Part shown: in pieces, positions 18,078 through 28,780 of the stretch | Layout: each line of letters starts with the position of its first letter | How positions within the stretch are numbered: position 1 is the stretch's first letter | NCBI RefSeq assembly: GCF_009725205.1 | Contig: NZ_WNZY01000016.1 | Location: forward strand, 41,619-105,618 | From: Paenibacillus timonensis | GTDB taxonomy: Bacteria > Bacillota > Bacilli > Paenibacillales > Paenibacillaceae | Direction of reading: 5' to 3' | DNA: 64,000 nucleotides | Program-made: the position numbers and the translations under genes | Notes under the pieces: model-generated | Databases searched by the model: none | What the model was told of the DNA's origin: nothing | The model's input: only the letters and a program-made list of their open reading frames with translations

Positions 18078-18370
18078 ATGTTCTTGCGGCACAAACCGGC
18101 CTTGGCTAAGCGCAACGCCGGTTTACGCCTGTGTGTAAAAAATACTTTGGGGATGCCAATTGAAACGGTTGAATGAATCCTTAAGCAAAAGGTTGAAATG
18201 ATTCTGAAGAAGCGAAGCGTTCGCCTTTGTGAGCGGATTTCACCTATTTCTGAATTCGTCAATTCAAGAAATCCGCGAGCAACAGCGATCGTAAGAACAT
18301 TTCAATATTGCAGCTTCATAGATTCATGCAATTGAATTTTGGCCACGCCAAAGTTTAAGGTGGTGAAATC
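18078..18370 (+). other. Structured 293-bp spacer inside the atp operon
   Basis: No ORF with a ribosome binding site lies here. Three hairpins are visible: AAACCGGC/GCCGGTTT (about 18093-18124); GCGAA-gcg-TTCGC (about 18212-18224); and GCGGATTTC/GAAATCCGC (18233-18276) with an inner GAATT/AATTC. None has a T-run, so they are more likely processing or stability elements than terminators. No clear internal promoter is seen. Confidence 0.65.
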
Positions 18371-20660
<2,290 letters not shown>

Positions 20661-20719
20661 ATCCAAGCCGAATCCGGATGCTTCAGAAATGAACTGTCCC
20701 ACGAACAGGAGGGATAAAC

Positions 20720-21139
20720 TTGAGCAGCTTTTTATTGGAAATCGTTACGCCGGAGCATGTGGTGTACTCGAAAGAGGTGGACAGCCTGATGGTCCGCGGA
20801 CTCGAAGGGGAGCTTGGCATCTTGCGAGGCCATATTCCACTCGTCACACCGCTGCAAGTTGCTCCAGTGGTTGCGAAAACCGGCAAGGAAACGACAACGA
20901 TCGCGGTACACGGTGGTTTCATCGAAGTGCAAAGCGATAAAGTCATCGTGCTTGCCGAGAGTGCGGAGCTGCCGGAAGAAATCGACCTGGAGCGGGCCAT
21001 TGCGGCCCGGGAGCGTGCGGAACGCCGATTGGCGGCTCGCAGCAACCAGGACCGAGTCGATCATCGCCGCGCAGAGCTGGCGCTGCAACGGGCGGTTACG
21101 CGGATCAACGTATCCAGCGACAACCGTCATAAGCAATAA
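20720..21139 (+). CDS. atpC: F-type ATP synthase subunit epsilon
   Basis: Regulatory rotor subunit that can inhibit ATP hydrolysis. Seen: 139 residues; N-terminal beta-sandwich with ITPEHVVYSKEV-like start and GELGILRGHIPLVTPL, then a C-terminal helical hairpin rich in Arg and Ala (RAIAARERAERRLAAR). TTG start at 20720 behind GGAGGGAT. Last gene of the operon; a terminator follows. Confidence 0.95.
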   Translation: MSSFLLEIVTPEHVVYSKEVDSLMVRGLEGELGILRGHIPLVTPLQVAPVVAKTGKETTTIAVHGGFIEVQSDKVIVLAESAELPEEIDLERAIAARERAERRLAARSNQDRVDHRRAELALQRAVTRINVSSDNRHKQ

Positions 21140-21152
21140 ATCTGCGGAATAA

Positions 21153-21179
21153 CGGGCACCTTTGGGTGCCTGTTTTTTC
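21153..21179 (+). terminator. Intrinsic terminator of the atp operon
   Basis: CGGGCACC and GGTGCCTG pair around a 4-nt loop, followed by TTTTTT. Confidence 0.88.
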
Positions 21180-21416
21180 TTGCAGAATGACATGACGATG
21201 ACATTTAGGTGATAGATGAATTTGGAAACCTTTGCAAGGTGAAGAAAAGCTGGATTATTGCTGCGATGGCAAGTATGATATATAAGGTCTATATTTTTAC
21301 AAGTTCATAACCGATATATATTACAAGGTTGTGAATCTTGGAGCAATGCGTTACAGATCAGGATTAACCGTTTAGGTACTTGCAGCATAAATATAAATGT
21401 GATGGGGGATTTAGTC

Positions 21417-21668
21417 ATGAATCCAATCGACCAGGTAACGGCTTCGGTCGGTGTGGGCGGCTTGACAGCCATCCTCGTCTCCTTGGCATGCATTGCGTTG
21501 TCATGGTGGGCGCTGCAAAACTTGAAGCTGGATCTATTCATTCGTCACCCTAAGGGACCGCAAGGAAAGCTGCTGCAGCTGTTGCTCGCGGTGGTATTGG
21601 GGCGTTTTGTAGCCGCTTTTGTGATGGAGTATTGGGGATATACCCAAATGTTGAAGTACATGTTTTGA
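21417..21668 (+). CDS. DUF1146 family membrane protein (YwzB-like)
   Basis: An 83-residue protein with two transmembrane helices (about residues 12-32 and 53-72) joined by a short basic loop DLFIRHPKGPQGKLLQLLL. This matches the small DUF1146 proteins encoded between the atp operon and murA in Bacillus and relatives; their function is unknown. The ATG at 21417 is chosen for its GGGGGAT site; an ATG five codons earlier is less well placed. Confidence 0.82.
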   Translation: MNPIDQVTASVGVGGLTAILVSLACIALSWWALQNLKLDLFIRHPKGPQGKLLQLLLAVVLGRFVAAFVMEYWGYTQMLKYMF

Positions 21669-21805
21669 TCAAAGCAATTTGTCGAATAACATCATTTCAT
21701 TGTGTCAACAATGGTGAGTAAGGACTACGACTCGAGAGCATGTCCATAAACGGGGCAAGAGGCGATTTCTGCGCCAAAACACGCTTTTTCGACAGGATTA
21801 GAGCC

Positions 21806-21835
21806 TTGTGTGCCTTAAATGACCGGTGATATGAT
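21806..21835 (+). promoter_or_regulatory. Sigma-A promoter of murA
   Basis: TTGTGT at 21806-21811, an 18-bp spacer and TATGAT at 21830-21835, 75 bp before murA. The 241-bp gap between the DUF1146 gene and murA otherwise holds nothing recognisable; a ywmB-like gene sometimes found there is absent. Confidence 0.55.
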
Positions 21836-21909
21836 GAAATTTAGGGAATGAACAGGTTAATCTTTTTCCAAATCGGGAAAAAAGTGAAAATGAACGCGCG
21901 GAGGGAACC

Positions 21910-23256
21910 ATGATGAGCAAATTTATCGTCCGCGGTGGCAATGTTTTGGCCGGGAACGTAAAAGTCAGCGGTGCTAAAAATTCAGTGCTACCGATCATTG
22001 CAGCGTCTTTATTGGGTGAAGAAGGGGTTAGCGTTATTCGAGATGCACCACCTCTAGACGATGTGATGACCATTAATAAAGTGTTAGAGTCGCTGGGAGC
22101 GGCCGTTACCTATGATCGGGAAGTCATTACGGTCGATGCGCGGCAAATCGCTTCATGCGAAGCGCCTTATGAGTGGGTGCGAAAGATGCGGGCGTCTTTT
22201 CTTGTCATGGGTCCGTTGTTGACACGGATGGGTTTCACCCGGATTTCCCTGCCGGGAGGCTGCGCGATCGGGACTAGACCGATTGACCAGCATTTGAAAG
22301 GCTTCGAAGCGATGGGCGCAGAGATCACCCTCGGTCACGGATTTATCGAAGCCAAAGCGAACGGCCGCCTCCGCGGCGCTAAAATTTATTTGGACGTTGC
22401 CAGCGTAGGTGCGACGGAGAATATCATGATGGCAGCAACCTTGGCAGAAGGCACGACCATCATTGAAAATGCGGCGAAGGAACCGGAAATCGTCGATTTG
22501 GCCAATTTCCTGAACAGCATGGGCGCCGTTGTCCGTGGAGCGGGAACCGGCATGATCCGGATTGAAGGCGTCGAACGGTTGCACGGATGCGAACATACGG
22601 TGATTCCGGATCGGATCGAAGCCGGAACTTTTATGGTCGCTGCGGCGATTACCGGCGGGAATATTTTTGTTGAAGGGGCTATTGCGGATCACCTTGGACC
22701 GGTCATTTCCAAGCTCGAGGAGATGGGCGTAACGGTAGAAGCGCAAGAGAACGGAGTGCGAGTTATCGCCGACAAGCCGCTGAAAGCCGTTGACGTCAAG
22801 ACGTTACCGTATCCTGGCTTCCCAACCGATATGCAGTCGCAAATGATGGCCTTGCTGTTGGTGTCCGAAGGCGCAAGCGTCATTACCGAGACGGTCTTCG
22901 AAAACCGCTTCATGCACGTGGATCAGTTCCGTTTAATGAGTGCCGACATTAAGGTGGAAGGACGCAGCGCGATCGTCTCCGGGGGCAGCAAGCTCAGCGG
23001 GGCCAAGGTTTGCGCCACCGACCTTCGTGCCGGAGCAGCTCTGATCCTGGCAGGATTGACGGCGGAAGGCACGACGGAAGTCAGCGGGACGCATCACATC
23101 GACCGCGGATACGTGGATCTGGCTGAGAAATTGTCCGGCTTAGGCGCTGACATTTGGCGCATTTCTGTCGAGGAGCCGGCTCCGGAAACCGAGAAGGTTT
23201 CGGCCAGTGTGAAAGAAGAATTTCCGGTATTGAAAATCCAGCCTTCTTGGGCCTGA
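21910..23256 (+). CDS. murA: UDP-N-acetylglucosamine 1-carboxyvinyltransferase
   Basis: First committed step of peptidoglycan precursor synthesis: transfers enolpyruvate from PEP to UDP-GlcNAc in the cytosol. Seen: 448 residues; [12 protein letters not shown] near residue 18 with the substrate-binding Lys-Asn pair, [11 protein letters not shown] around 92-101, and the mobile loop [11 protein letters not shown] with active-site C118, the fosfomycin target. Two adjacent ATG codons are possible starts behind GGAGGGAAC; the second gives MSKFIVRGG. The C-terminal 25 residues ([16 protein letters not shown]) extend past the usual end. Adjacent to spoIID as in Bacillus, with an HxlR gene inserted. 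Confidence 0.97.
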   Translation: MMSKFIVRGGNVLAGNVKVSGAKNSVLPIIAASLLGEEGVSVIRDAPPLDDVMTINKVLESLGAAVTYDREVITVDARQIASCEAPYEWVRKMRASFLVMGPLLTRMGFTRISLPGGCAIGTRPIDQHLKGFEAMGAEITLGHGFIEAKANGRLRGAKIYLDVASVGATENIMMAATLAEGTTIIENAAKEPEIVDLANFLNSMGAVVRGAGTGMIRIEGVERLHGCEHTVIPDRIEAGTFMVAAAITGGNIFVEGAIADHLGPVISKLEEMGVTVEAQENGVRVIADKPLKAVDVKTLPYPGFPTDMQSQMMALLLVSEGASVITETVFENRFMHVDQFRLMSADIKVEGRSAIVSGGSKLSGAKVCATDLRAGAALILAGLTAEGTTEVSGTHHIDRGYVDLAEKLSGLGADIWRISVEEPAPETEKVSASVKEEFPVLKIQPSWA

Positions 23257-23280
23257 TGGATAAAGGAATAGGAGTACGGA

Positions 23281-23310
23281 GAAAACCATGCCGGGGGCGT
23301 GGTTTTTTTC
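23281..23310 (+). terminator. Intrinsic terminator of murA
   Basis: AAAACCATGCC and GGCGTGGTTTT pair around a short G loop, followed by a run of Ts. Confidence 0.88.
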
Positions 23311-23357
23311 ATTCCTATAGCTGACTTGTGCACTCCCTCTAGTCGAACTATAATTGC

Positions 23358-23397
23358 TTGTATACGCAATAATGTAATGTAGATATCATTTGTATAC
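23358..23397 (+). promoter_or_regulatory. Promoter and TTGTATAC direct repeats before the HxlR gene
   Basis: TTGTATAC occurs at 23358-23365 and 23390-23397, 32 bp (three helical turns) apart. The first copy also contains a plausible -35 (TTGTAT) with TAGATA at 23380-23385 after 16 bp. The first copy is nested in the inverted repeat TTGC-n8-GCAA. Autoregulation by HxlR is inferred. Confidence 0.5.
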
Positions 23398-23419
23398 TAA
23401 CTTGTGGAGGGATGCGGAA

Positions 23420-23794
23420 ATGCGCGATCGTAAAAGCGGCTATGGCGTATGCCCCAATGACGAAGGATGTCCCGTCGAGTTCACGCTGGACGTGATCGGC
23501 GGTAAATGGAAAGGCGTCCTATTGTATCATTTGATTAATGGACCGATCCGATTCAACGAGTTCCGCCGGATCTGCCCGACGATCACTCAACGAATGCTGA
23601 CGCTACAGTTGCGCGAACTGGAGGAGGACGGCATCGTGCATCGCGAAGTGTACCATCAGGTGCCGCCGAAGGTAGAGTACTCCTTAACGGAGTTTGGGCA
23701 GACCTTGATTCCGATTATTCAAAAGATGAAGGAATGGGGCGAGACCTACAAGAAGACGGCGCCGTTTCTGAATAAAACGGAAGTGCAAGGATAA
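23420..23794 (+). CDS. HxlR family winged-helix regulator with N-terminal cysteines
   Basis: A 124-residue MarR-like dimeric regulator. Seen: [18 protein letters not shown] near residues 21-38 and the recognition region [25 protein letters not shown]11 and C17 lie in [12 protein letters not shown]. Known: YodB and HypR of Bacillus sense quinones, diamide or disulfide stress through an N-terminal Cys at this place. A thiol-stress role is therefore plausible but its target genes are not visible beyond its own promoter. The ATG at 23420 follows GGAGGGA; it is flanked by terminators, hence monocistronic. Confidence 0.9.
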   Translation: MRDRKSGYGVCPNDEGCPVEFTLDVIGGKWKGVLLYHLINGPIRFNEFRRICPTITQRMLTLQLRELEEDGIVHREVYHQVPPKVEYSLTEFGQTLIPIIQKMKEWGETYKKTAPFLNKTEVQG

Positions 23795-23806
23795 GCAATT
23801 AGCGAA

Positions 23807-23833
23807 GGACCTGGGAAACCGGGTCTTTTTTTG
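23807..23833 (+). terminator. Intrinsic terminator of the HxlR gene
   Basis: GACC-t-GG and CC-g-GGTC pair around GAAA, followed by seven Ts. Confidence 0.75.
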
Positions 23834-23962
23834 TTGGGGAGGAACGGGTCTAAACGATCTTGGTCGGGCCGAGTCTAGCTAAATGCAGCTAATTAATCCT
23901 CGAAATGTTGAAAGTAATCCAACAATCGAATGCGAAAGAAGTAAAAGTAAGAGCTACCCGAG

Positions 23963-23983
23963 AGCGCCGTCAGGCGTTTTTTT
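23963..23983 (+). terminator. Orphan terminator-like hairpin in the HxlR-spoIID gap
   Basis: AGCGCC-GTCA-GGCGTT, six pairs with one G-U, is followed by seven Ts. No ORF ends between the HxlR terminator at 23807-23833 and this hairpin, so it either backs up that terminator or ends a short untranslated transcript from about 23840-23980. The rest of the 351-bp gap shows nothing clear; a sigma-E promoter for spoIID is expected but only a weak GATATAAG near 24060 was found. Confidence 0.55.
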
Positions 23984-24145
23984 AGTTTCAACGTAATAGG
24001 GGAGAAAACGGGTTCTAGCATTTTGCCAAAACTCATATCTATAAGTATAGCGGGTAAACGATATAAGGAGAGAAAAGCTAGGTTGCTAGCTCGCAGGCGT
24101 GATTAGCGTACAGCAGCACGAATAGAGGTGGAGGTAAACGAATCG

Positions 24146-25768
24146 ATGCAGGAACGGTCCCAGGTAATAAAAATAAATGTGGCGCCTCGCCGAGAGGAAA
24201 AGAACGGTAAGGAAGAGAGCAAGAAGTCCATAAACTTAGGAGGCGTGAGATCCGTAACGGAGAGGACGGAGAGACCCGTAAATCCAGGACTTGGGGGAAC
24301 CGTGGCGGGCAGGACCGAGAGACCTGCAAACGTAGGAGACGGGAGACCCGTAACGGAGAAGACTGATGGGGATGTAAATCTAGGAGGCGGGAAAAACGTT
24401 GCGGGCAGAACGGAGAGATCCGTAAATACGGGTCTCGGGGGAACGGCAGCGGGAGGCTTGGGTGAGGCGCGGGCCCGGGTGGTCCCACCGGGCCCAGCCC
24501 CACTGGCGGCACCTAGGTCGGTGCCGCCGGAGGGCCGCGTGCGCGTGAGCGTCCGCACGCGGCCAGGCCGCCCCATCTCCCGCAAGAGCAGCGGGAGATG
24601 GGGCGGCGGCGCAGGCGCCGCCCCCGTGGTGGCGGCGCTGATCGCGCTGGCGCTGCTGCTGCCAGCGCTCATCGCGTGGCGCGCGGCGCAGGCGCCAGCC
24701 GCGCGCCACGTGCCGGCGGCCACGGCGCAGACGCCAGCGTCTGCTGCCTTGCCGCCGGCGACGGAGCCGCGCCCGCAGGACGCGGCTCGCGCCGAGGCGC
24801 CGCCCGCGCTGCCGGAGGCCGCGGGCGGGACGCCGGTGCGCGTCTACCTCACGCGCACCGGCGCGGTCGAGACCGTGCCGCTCGAGCAGTACGTCACCGG
24901 CGTCCTTGCCGCCGAGATGCCAGCCGACTTCGAGCTCGCGGCACTGAAAGCGCAGGCCATCGCGGCGCGCACGTTCATCGTCCGGCGGCTGGCGGCCGGA
25001 GATACCGCAGGCACCGCGGGCGGCAAAGCCGACGTGAATGACACGGTGGAGCATCAAGTCTACCTCTCCCGCGCAGATCTGGAAGAGTGGCCTAGCCGAG
25101 GCAAAGCCGCACAGTTTGAGAAGCTGCGGCAGGCCGTCCGGCAAACCGAAGGGATCGTCATGACCTTTCGCGGACAGCCGATCACCGCTTCCTTCTTCTC
25201 TTCCAGCGGCGGCTATACTGAGAACTCTGAAGAGTATTGGTCGCTGAAAATCCCATACCTGCGGAGCGTGCCTAGCCCATGGGACGCGGCAATCAATCCC
25301 AAAAACCGCGAGACCGTCGAGATGCCGCTAGCCCAGCTGTACGGCAAGCTGGGGCAGAAGGTGCCAGAACCGGTGCACACGGCATTGGCTGCCCTGAACG
25401 AAGGGGATAATCATGCAAAGAGGACAGCCGGGGCGGTGAAAGCGAAGGCGGCAGCGGAGCTAAACGCAGCCAAGTTATTCAAGACACTTTCTTGGACCTC
25501 AGGACGCCGGGTCAAAGAGATTCGCATCGGCGATCAGGTCTACACCGGCCGCGAAGTCCGGGAAAAGTTGGACCTTCGTTCCAGTCAATTTACGCTGGCG
25601 GTAAACGGCGATTCCGTGAAGATCACGACCTACGGCTATGGACACGGAGTTGGGATGAGTCAGTGGGGAGCCAACGGCATGGCGAAGGAAGGATATACGG
25701 CGACCCAAATTCTCAAACACTACTATACGGGGATCTCGTTTCAGCAGGCCTCTCATTTTATCAAATAA
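24146..25768 (+). CDS. spoIID: Stage II sporulation protein D with a long repeat-bearing N-terminal extension
   Basis: Membrane-anchored lytic transglycosylase of the DMP complex that drives forespore engulfment. Seen: 540 residues against about 340 in Bacillus. The catalytic domain starts near residue 233 (VRVYLTRTG) with VLAAEMPADFELAALKAQ; the Glu of AAEMP (about E261) is the catalytic acid. The membrane helix is at about 159-178. The first 158 residues form a cytosolic tail absent from Bacillus, with imperfect repeats (about 32-103) and then a GC-rich Pro/Arg stretch. Start ATG 24146 follows GGAGGT at 10-nt spacing; an upstream GTG has no site. The sequence from 24460 to 25050 is far more GC-rich than its flanks. 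Confidence 0.92.
   Translation: MQERSQVIKINVAPRREEKNGKEESKKSINLGGVRSVTERTERPVNPGLGGTVAGRTERPANVGDGRPVTEKTDGDVNLGGGKNVAGRTERSVNTGLGGTAAGGLGEARARVVPPGPAPLAAPRSVPPEGRVRVSVRTRPGRPISRKSSGRWGGGAGAAPVVAALIALALLLPALIAWRAAQAPAARHVPAATAQTPASAALPPATEPRPQDAARAEAPPALPEAAGGTPVRVYLTRTGAVETVPLEQYVTGVLAAEMPADFELAALKAQAIAARTFIVRRLAAGDTAGTAGGKADVNDTVEHQVYLSRADLEEWPSRGKAAQFEKLRQAVRQTEGIVMTFRGQPITASFFSSSGGYTENSEEYWSLKIPYLRSVPSPWDAAINPKNRETVEMPLAQLYGKLGQKVPEPVHTALAALNEGDNHAKRTAGAVKAKAAAELNAAKLFKTLSWTSGRRVKEIRIGDQVYTGREVREKLDLRSSQFTLAVNGDSVKITTYGYGHGVGMSQWGANGMAKEGYTATQILKHYYTGISFQQASHFIK
24236..24455 (+). repeat. Degenerate tandem repeat encoding the SpoIID N-terminal tail
   Basis: Four to five units of about 16-20 codons, each built on GG(x)VxxRTER(P/S)xN. 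Nucleotide blocks such as GGCGGGCAGGACCGAGAGA and TGCGGGCAGAACGGAGAGA recur, showing recent duplication rather than convergence. Reading frame is kept. Confidence 0.75.
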
Positions 25769-25820
25769 ACGCATGTAAAACGGCCATTCTCTTTTTCTGA
25801 AAAAAAAGTATAGAGCCGAA

Positions 25821-25848
25821 GTATAAAAGAGTTCGCCCCGGTAACACT
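25821..25848 (+). promoter_or_regulatory. Forespore (sigma-F/sigma-G) promoter of spoIIQ
   Basis: GTATA at 25821-25825, 14 bp, then GGTAACACT at 25840-25848, a near-consensus match to GGNAANANT. It lies 21 bp before the start codon. spoIIQ is sigma-F dependent in Bacillus. Confidence 0.75.
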
Positions 25849-25869
25849 GGTTACTGAGGTGATGAGCAA

Positions 25870-26616
25870 ATGAATGAAAACCAGAAAAAAACAGGACACG
25901 AGGAATCTCCTAAAATTGGATTGGGAGAGCCGGTCAAACCGGTATCCGCGTGGAAGAGACTATTGTCGAAGAGATGGGTTTACCCGGCAGCGTATGTGGC
26001 GGCAGCGGCAATTATACTAACCTTAGTGTGGGTCTACCAGGATGCGAGCAACAAGCCTTTGGACTCGACCCCCGCCAGCGTGACCGACACTGTAAACTTG
26101 TCCGGCGAAGAGGAAGCCGCAACCGAGGAGGGAACGAAAGGGGAAGAAGCGACCGAAGTCATCGCCTCCTCCGAAGATCTCACTTGGCCGGTGGCGAATG
26201 TCGCCGATGTGGCCGTCGTGAAGCCGTTCTATGAGAAAGAGGGTTCAGCCGAGGAACATCAGGCCGCCCTGGTACAGTACAACGACACGTTTACGCCGAA
26301 CACCGGAATCGACTTGGCTCGTGAGGATCGCAAGCCATTCGAGGTAACGGCCGCCATGAGCGGGAAAGTGACGCGGGTTGAAGAAGTGCCGCTGCTCGGG
26401 TATGTCGTGGAAATTACCCACGCCAACAACCTGAAGACCGTGTACGAAAGCTTGGGCGAAGTGAAAGTGAAGAAGGATGCCGAAGTGAAGCAAGGCGACA
26501 CGATCGGCAGCGCCGGCCGTAACGAAATGGAGAAGGACCTCGACAACCATGTCCATTTCACGATTTACGAAAACGGCGAGCTGGTCAACCCGGCAACCGT
26601 ACTTCCGAAAAACTAA
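25870..26616 (+). CDS. spoIIQ: Stage II sporulation protein Q (degenerate LytM domain)
   Basis: Forespore membrane protein whose outer domain binds SpoIIIAH across the intermembrane space, forming the feeding-tube complex and helping engulfment. Seen: 248 residues; cytosolic N-terminus, one membrane helix at about 37-56, an acidic linker (about 75-103), then an M23/LytM fold. The HVH motif is present at 227-229 but the first zinc ligand is lost: NTGID (N144-D148) replaces HxGxD. The protein is thus expected to be a binding domain, as in Bacillus, not an active endopeptidase. The start follows GAGGTGATG; a strong terminator follows. Confidence 0.92.
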   Translation: MNENQKKTGHEESPKIGLGEPVKPVSAWKRLLSKRWVYPAAYVAAAAIILTLVWVYQDASNKPLDSTPASVTDTVNLSGEEEAATEEGTKGEEATEVIASSEDLTWPVANVADVAVVKPFYEKEGSAEEHQAALVQYNDTFTPNTGIDLAREDRKPFEVTAAMSGKVTRVEEVPLLGYVVEITHANNLKTVYESLGEVKVKKDAEVKQGDTIGSAGRNEMEKDLDNHVHFTIYENGELVNPATVLPKN

Positions 26617-26686
26617 CGGTAACCCATCCATCCAACTTATGGGACTGCAAGCCGATCCGGACATCCGGATAGCTGCATCAGACAAG

Positions 26687-26715
26687 CGGAGAGCGAAGAG
26701 CTCTCCGTTTTTTTT
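26687..26715 (+). terminator. Intrinsic terminator of spoIIQ
   Basis: CGGAGAG and CTCTCCG pair around a 7-nt loop, followed by eight Ts. Confidence 0.9.
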
Positions 26716-26726
26716 GCTGGTGGGGT

Positions 26727-26914
26727 AATAGCGTTATTAAATCATCTTATTTCGCGGAAACTCAAGATGAACATGGGAATAGGGTGACTTTTTAACGTTA
26801 TTCCTCAAAATTATGCTCATATCTACACTAACGAGCGAAATAAGGTGATCGAATAACGTTATTTCACGAAAGTAGCTCAAAAGCGGCATAATAAGGTGAA
26901 TAAATAACTCTATT
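26727..26914. repeat. Four-module intergenic element E4 (subfamily B)
   Basis: 25-nt modules lie at 26727-26751, 26778-26802, 26839-26863 and 26890-26914, start-to-start 51, 61, 51. Modules 2-4 begin AATA(A/G)GGTGA and end TATT; modules 2 and 3 end AACGTTATT. Module 1 is reversed (AATAGCGTTATT at left, ATCTTATT at right). Same orientation pattern as E1. It starts 11 bp after the spoIIQ terminator. The following 200 bp up to the spoIIID promoter hold no recognisable feature. Confidence 0.94.
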
Positions 26915-27117
26915 TCACCATTTTGCGAACTTGTCCAATCTACAACGGACTACCCGGACATGCCTCATGTGAATCCGCCACTTCCTCCCGAGTTTCCTTC
27001 CAACCTCCGTCGTTCACTTAACAGATTCGAGCTTGTCCCGCCCTGCTGCACCTTCCCTCGAGGTGACCAAAGGTAAAATAAATGGCCTCGCCCAGGCTTG
27101 TCAGGCTTGGAAACAAA

Positions 27118-27145
27118 GAATATCTAGGCCCGCCCCTCATATAAT
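27118..27145 (+). promoter_or_regulatory. Sigma-E promoter of spoIIID
   Basis: GAATATC at 27118-27124, 13 bp, then CATATAAT at 27138-27145, close to the sigma-E -10 CATACAAT. It is 35 bp before spoIIID, which is sigma-E dependent in Bacillus. Confidence 0.75.
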
Positions 27146-27180
27146 GTACCAAACTATCTCGAGTTGAGGGAGGCGGGAGC

Positions 27181-27465
27181 GTGCACGATTACATCAAGGA
27201 ACGGACGATAAAGATTGGGCGGTGCATCGTGGAGACACGGCACACCGTTCGAACCATCGCCAAGGAATTCGGCGTTTCCAAAAGCACGGTGCACAAGGAT
27301 TTAACGGAACGTCTGCCGGAGATCAATCCGGATTTGGCGGATCAGGTTAAGCACATTCTCGAATATCACAAATCGATCAGACACCTGCGCGGCGGGGAAG
27401 CGACAAAGATCAAGTATAAGAAAAAAGGTCAATCCAAACGCGAGGTGATTAGCTCGGTCAATTAA
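27181..27465 (+). CDS. spoIIID: Sporulation transcriptional regulator SpoIIID
   Basis: Small DNA-binding protein that switches mother-cell transcription between the sigma-E and sigma-K phases. Seen: 94 residues; HTH with EFGVSKSTVHKDL near 30-42 and a basic C-terminal tail (KIKYKKKGQSKRE) known to aid DNA contact. GTG start behind GGGAGGCGGGAG. The length and the position just before mbl match Bacillus. Confidence 0.96.
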   Translation: MHDYIKERTIKIGRCIVETRHTVRTIAKEFGVSKSTVHKDLTERLPEINPDLADQVKHILEYHKSIRHLRGGEATKIKYKKKGQSKREVISSVN

Positions 27466-27705
27466 TGGGTAATTATTTAGTTCACCCATCGAACGATTAT
27501 CATTGAATCATTCCCCTAAAGTATGGTATTTTTAAATATGGTATAAGATGATGTGGATTTTCATCCATTTATCCCGAAATTTTTCGATATTCATCGACAT
27601 TTGTCGATTCACAACATCTTAGTTAGCGGGACACTTCTGCCATTACACATGGGGGAAGGTCGCTACGTCCTTTCCGTGATTAAAAAATACGCTTTGGGGG
27701 ATCGA

Positions 27706-28704
27706 ATGATGGGCAAGGATATTGGGATTGATTTAGGCACGGCCAATGTGCTGATTCATGTAAAAGGAAAGGGAGTCGTTCTTGACGAACCTTCCGTTGT
27801 CGCGATTGACAGCGACGGAAGACGGGTGCTGGCCGTCGGTGAAGAAGCAAGACGGATGGTGGGCCGGACGCCCGGAAATATCACTGCAATTCGTCCCCTG
27901 AAGGACGGAGTCATTGCCGATTTTGAAATTACGGAAACGATGTTGAAATACTTCATTGATCGGGTGGGCGGCAGAAGCTGGTACAGCCACCCGAGAATTC
28001 TGATCTGCGCGCCGACGAACATTACCTCGGTAGAGCAGAAATCGATTCGCGAAGCCGCCGAACACAGCGGCGCCAAAGAAGTGTATCTGGAAGAAGAACC
28101 GAAAGCGGCTGCAATCGGAGCCGGCATGGATATTTTCGAACCGAGCGGCAACATGGTTGTCGACATCGGCGGCGGAACGACGGATGTGGCGGTGCTCTCC
28201 ATGGGGGACATCGTCACGGCTTCGTCGCTTAAAGTCGCGGGGGACAAGTTTGATGCTGCCATTATTAAATACATTAAAACGAAGTACAAGCTATTGATTG
28301 GCGAACGGACCGCGGAAGATATCAAGATCGGGATCGGAACGGTGTACCCGAACGGACGGATAGCCGAGATGGATATCCGGGGCCGGGATATGGTGTCCGG
28401 GCTGCCACTGACCGTGACGATTACGGCAAACGAAATTCAGGAGGCCTTGGCCGATCCGGTATCCTCCATCGTCGCCACCGCCAAATCGGTGCTGGAGCGC
28501 ACTCCGCCGGAATTGTCCGCCGACATTATCGATCGCGGCGTGATTTTGACCGGGGGAGGCGCTCTGCTGAACGGACTGGACGAGCTTCTCGCCGAAGAGC
28601 TTCGCGTACCGGTGCTGATCGCGGAAGATCCAATGCACTGCGTGGTGAAGGGAACGGGAATCATGCTCGACAATTTGGACAAGGTGCTAAGAAGAAAGTT
28701 CTAA
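27706..28704 (+). CDS. mbl: MreB-like actin homologue Mbl
   Basis: Cytoskeletal ATPase forming membrane-bound filaments that steer lateral wall synthesis. Seen: 332 residues; KDIGIDLGTANVLIHVKGKG at the N-terminus (phosphate-1), DIGGGTTDVAVLS (phosphate-2) and LTGGGALLNGLDELL (adenosine motif). The ATG at 27706 follows TGGGGGAT; the open frame runs 50 codons further upstream without family similarity. The order spoIIID-mbl identifies it as Mbl rather than MreB. The 240 bp before it hold an ATGGGT/ACCCAT inverted repeat just after spoIIID but no strong promoter match. Confidence 0.95.
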   Translation: MMGKDIGIDLGTANVLIHVKGKGVVLDEPSVVAIDSDGRRVLAVGEEARRMVGRTPGNITAIRPLKDGVIADFEITETMLKYFIDRVGGRSWYSHPRILICAPTNITSVEQKSIREAAEHSGAKEVYLEEEPKAAAIGAGMDIFEPSGNMVVDIGGGTTDVAVLSMGDIVTASSLKVAGDKFDAAIIKYIKTKYKLLIGERTAEDIKIGIGTVYPNGRIAEMDIRGRDMVSGLPLTVTITANEIQEALADPVSSIVATAKSVLERTPPELSADIIDRGVILTGGGALLNGLDELLAEELRVPVLIAEDPMHCVVKGTGIMLDNLDKVLRRKF

Positions 28705-28780
28705 TCGTCCGATATAATAAGAAGGAATGTGTTGCCCGGTGAGTTAGGGCGTTGAATATATAGCGTTTGGAGGTAAGGCC

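Noticed and set aside
26727..26914. E-element modules as intrinsic terminators
   Set aside because: Module palindromes are AT-rich with weak stems and lack T-runs; E4 and E5 follow proper terminators.
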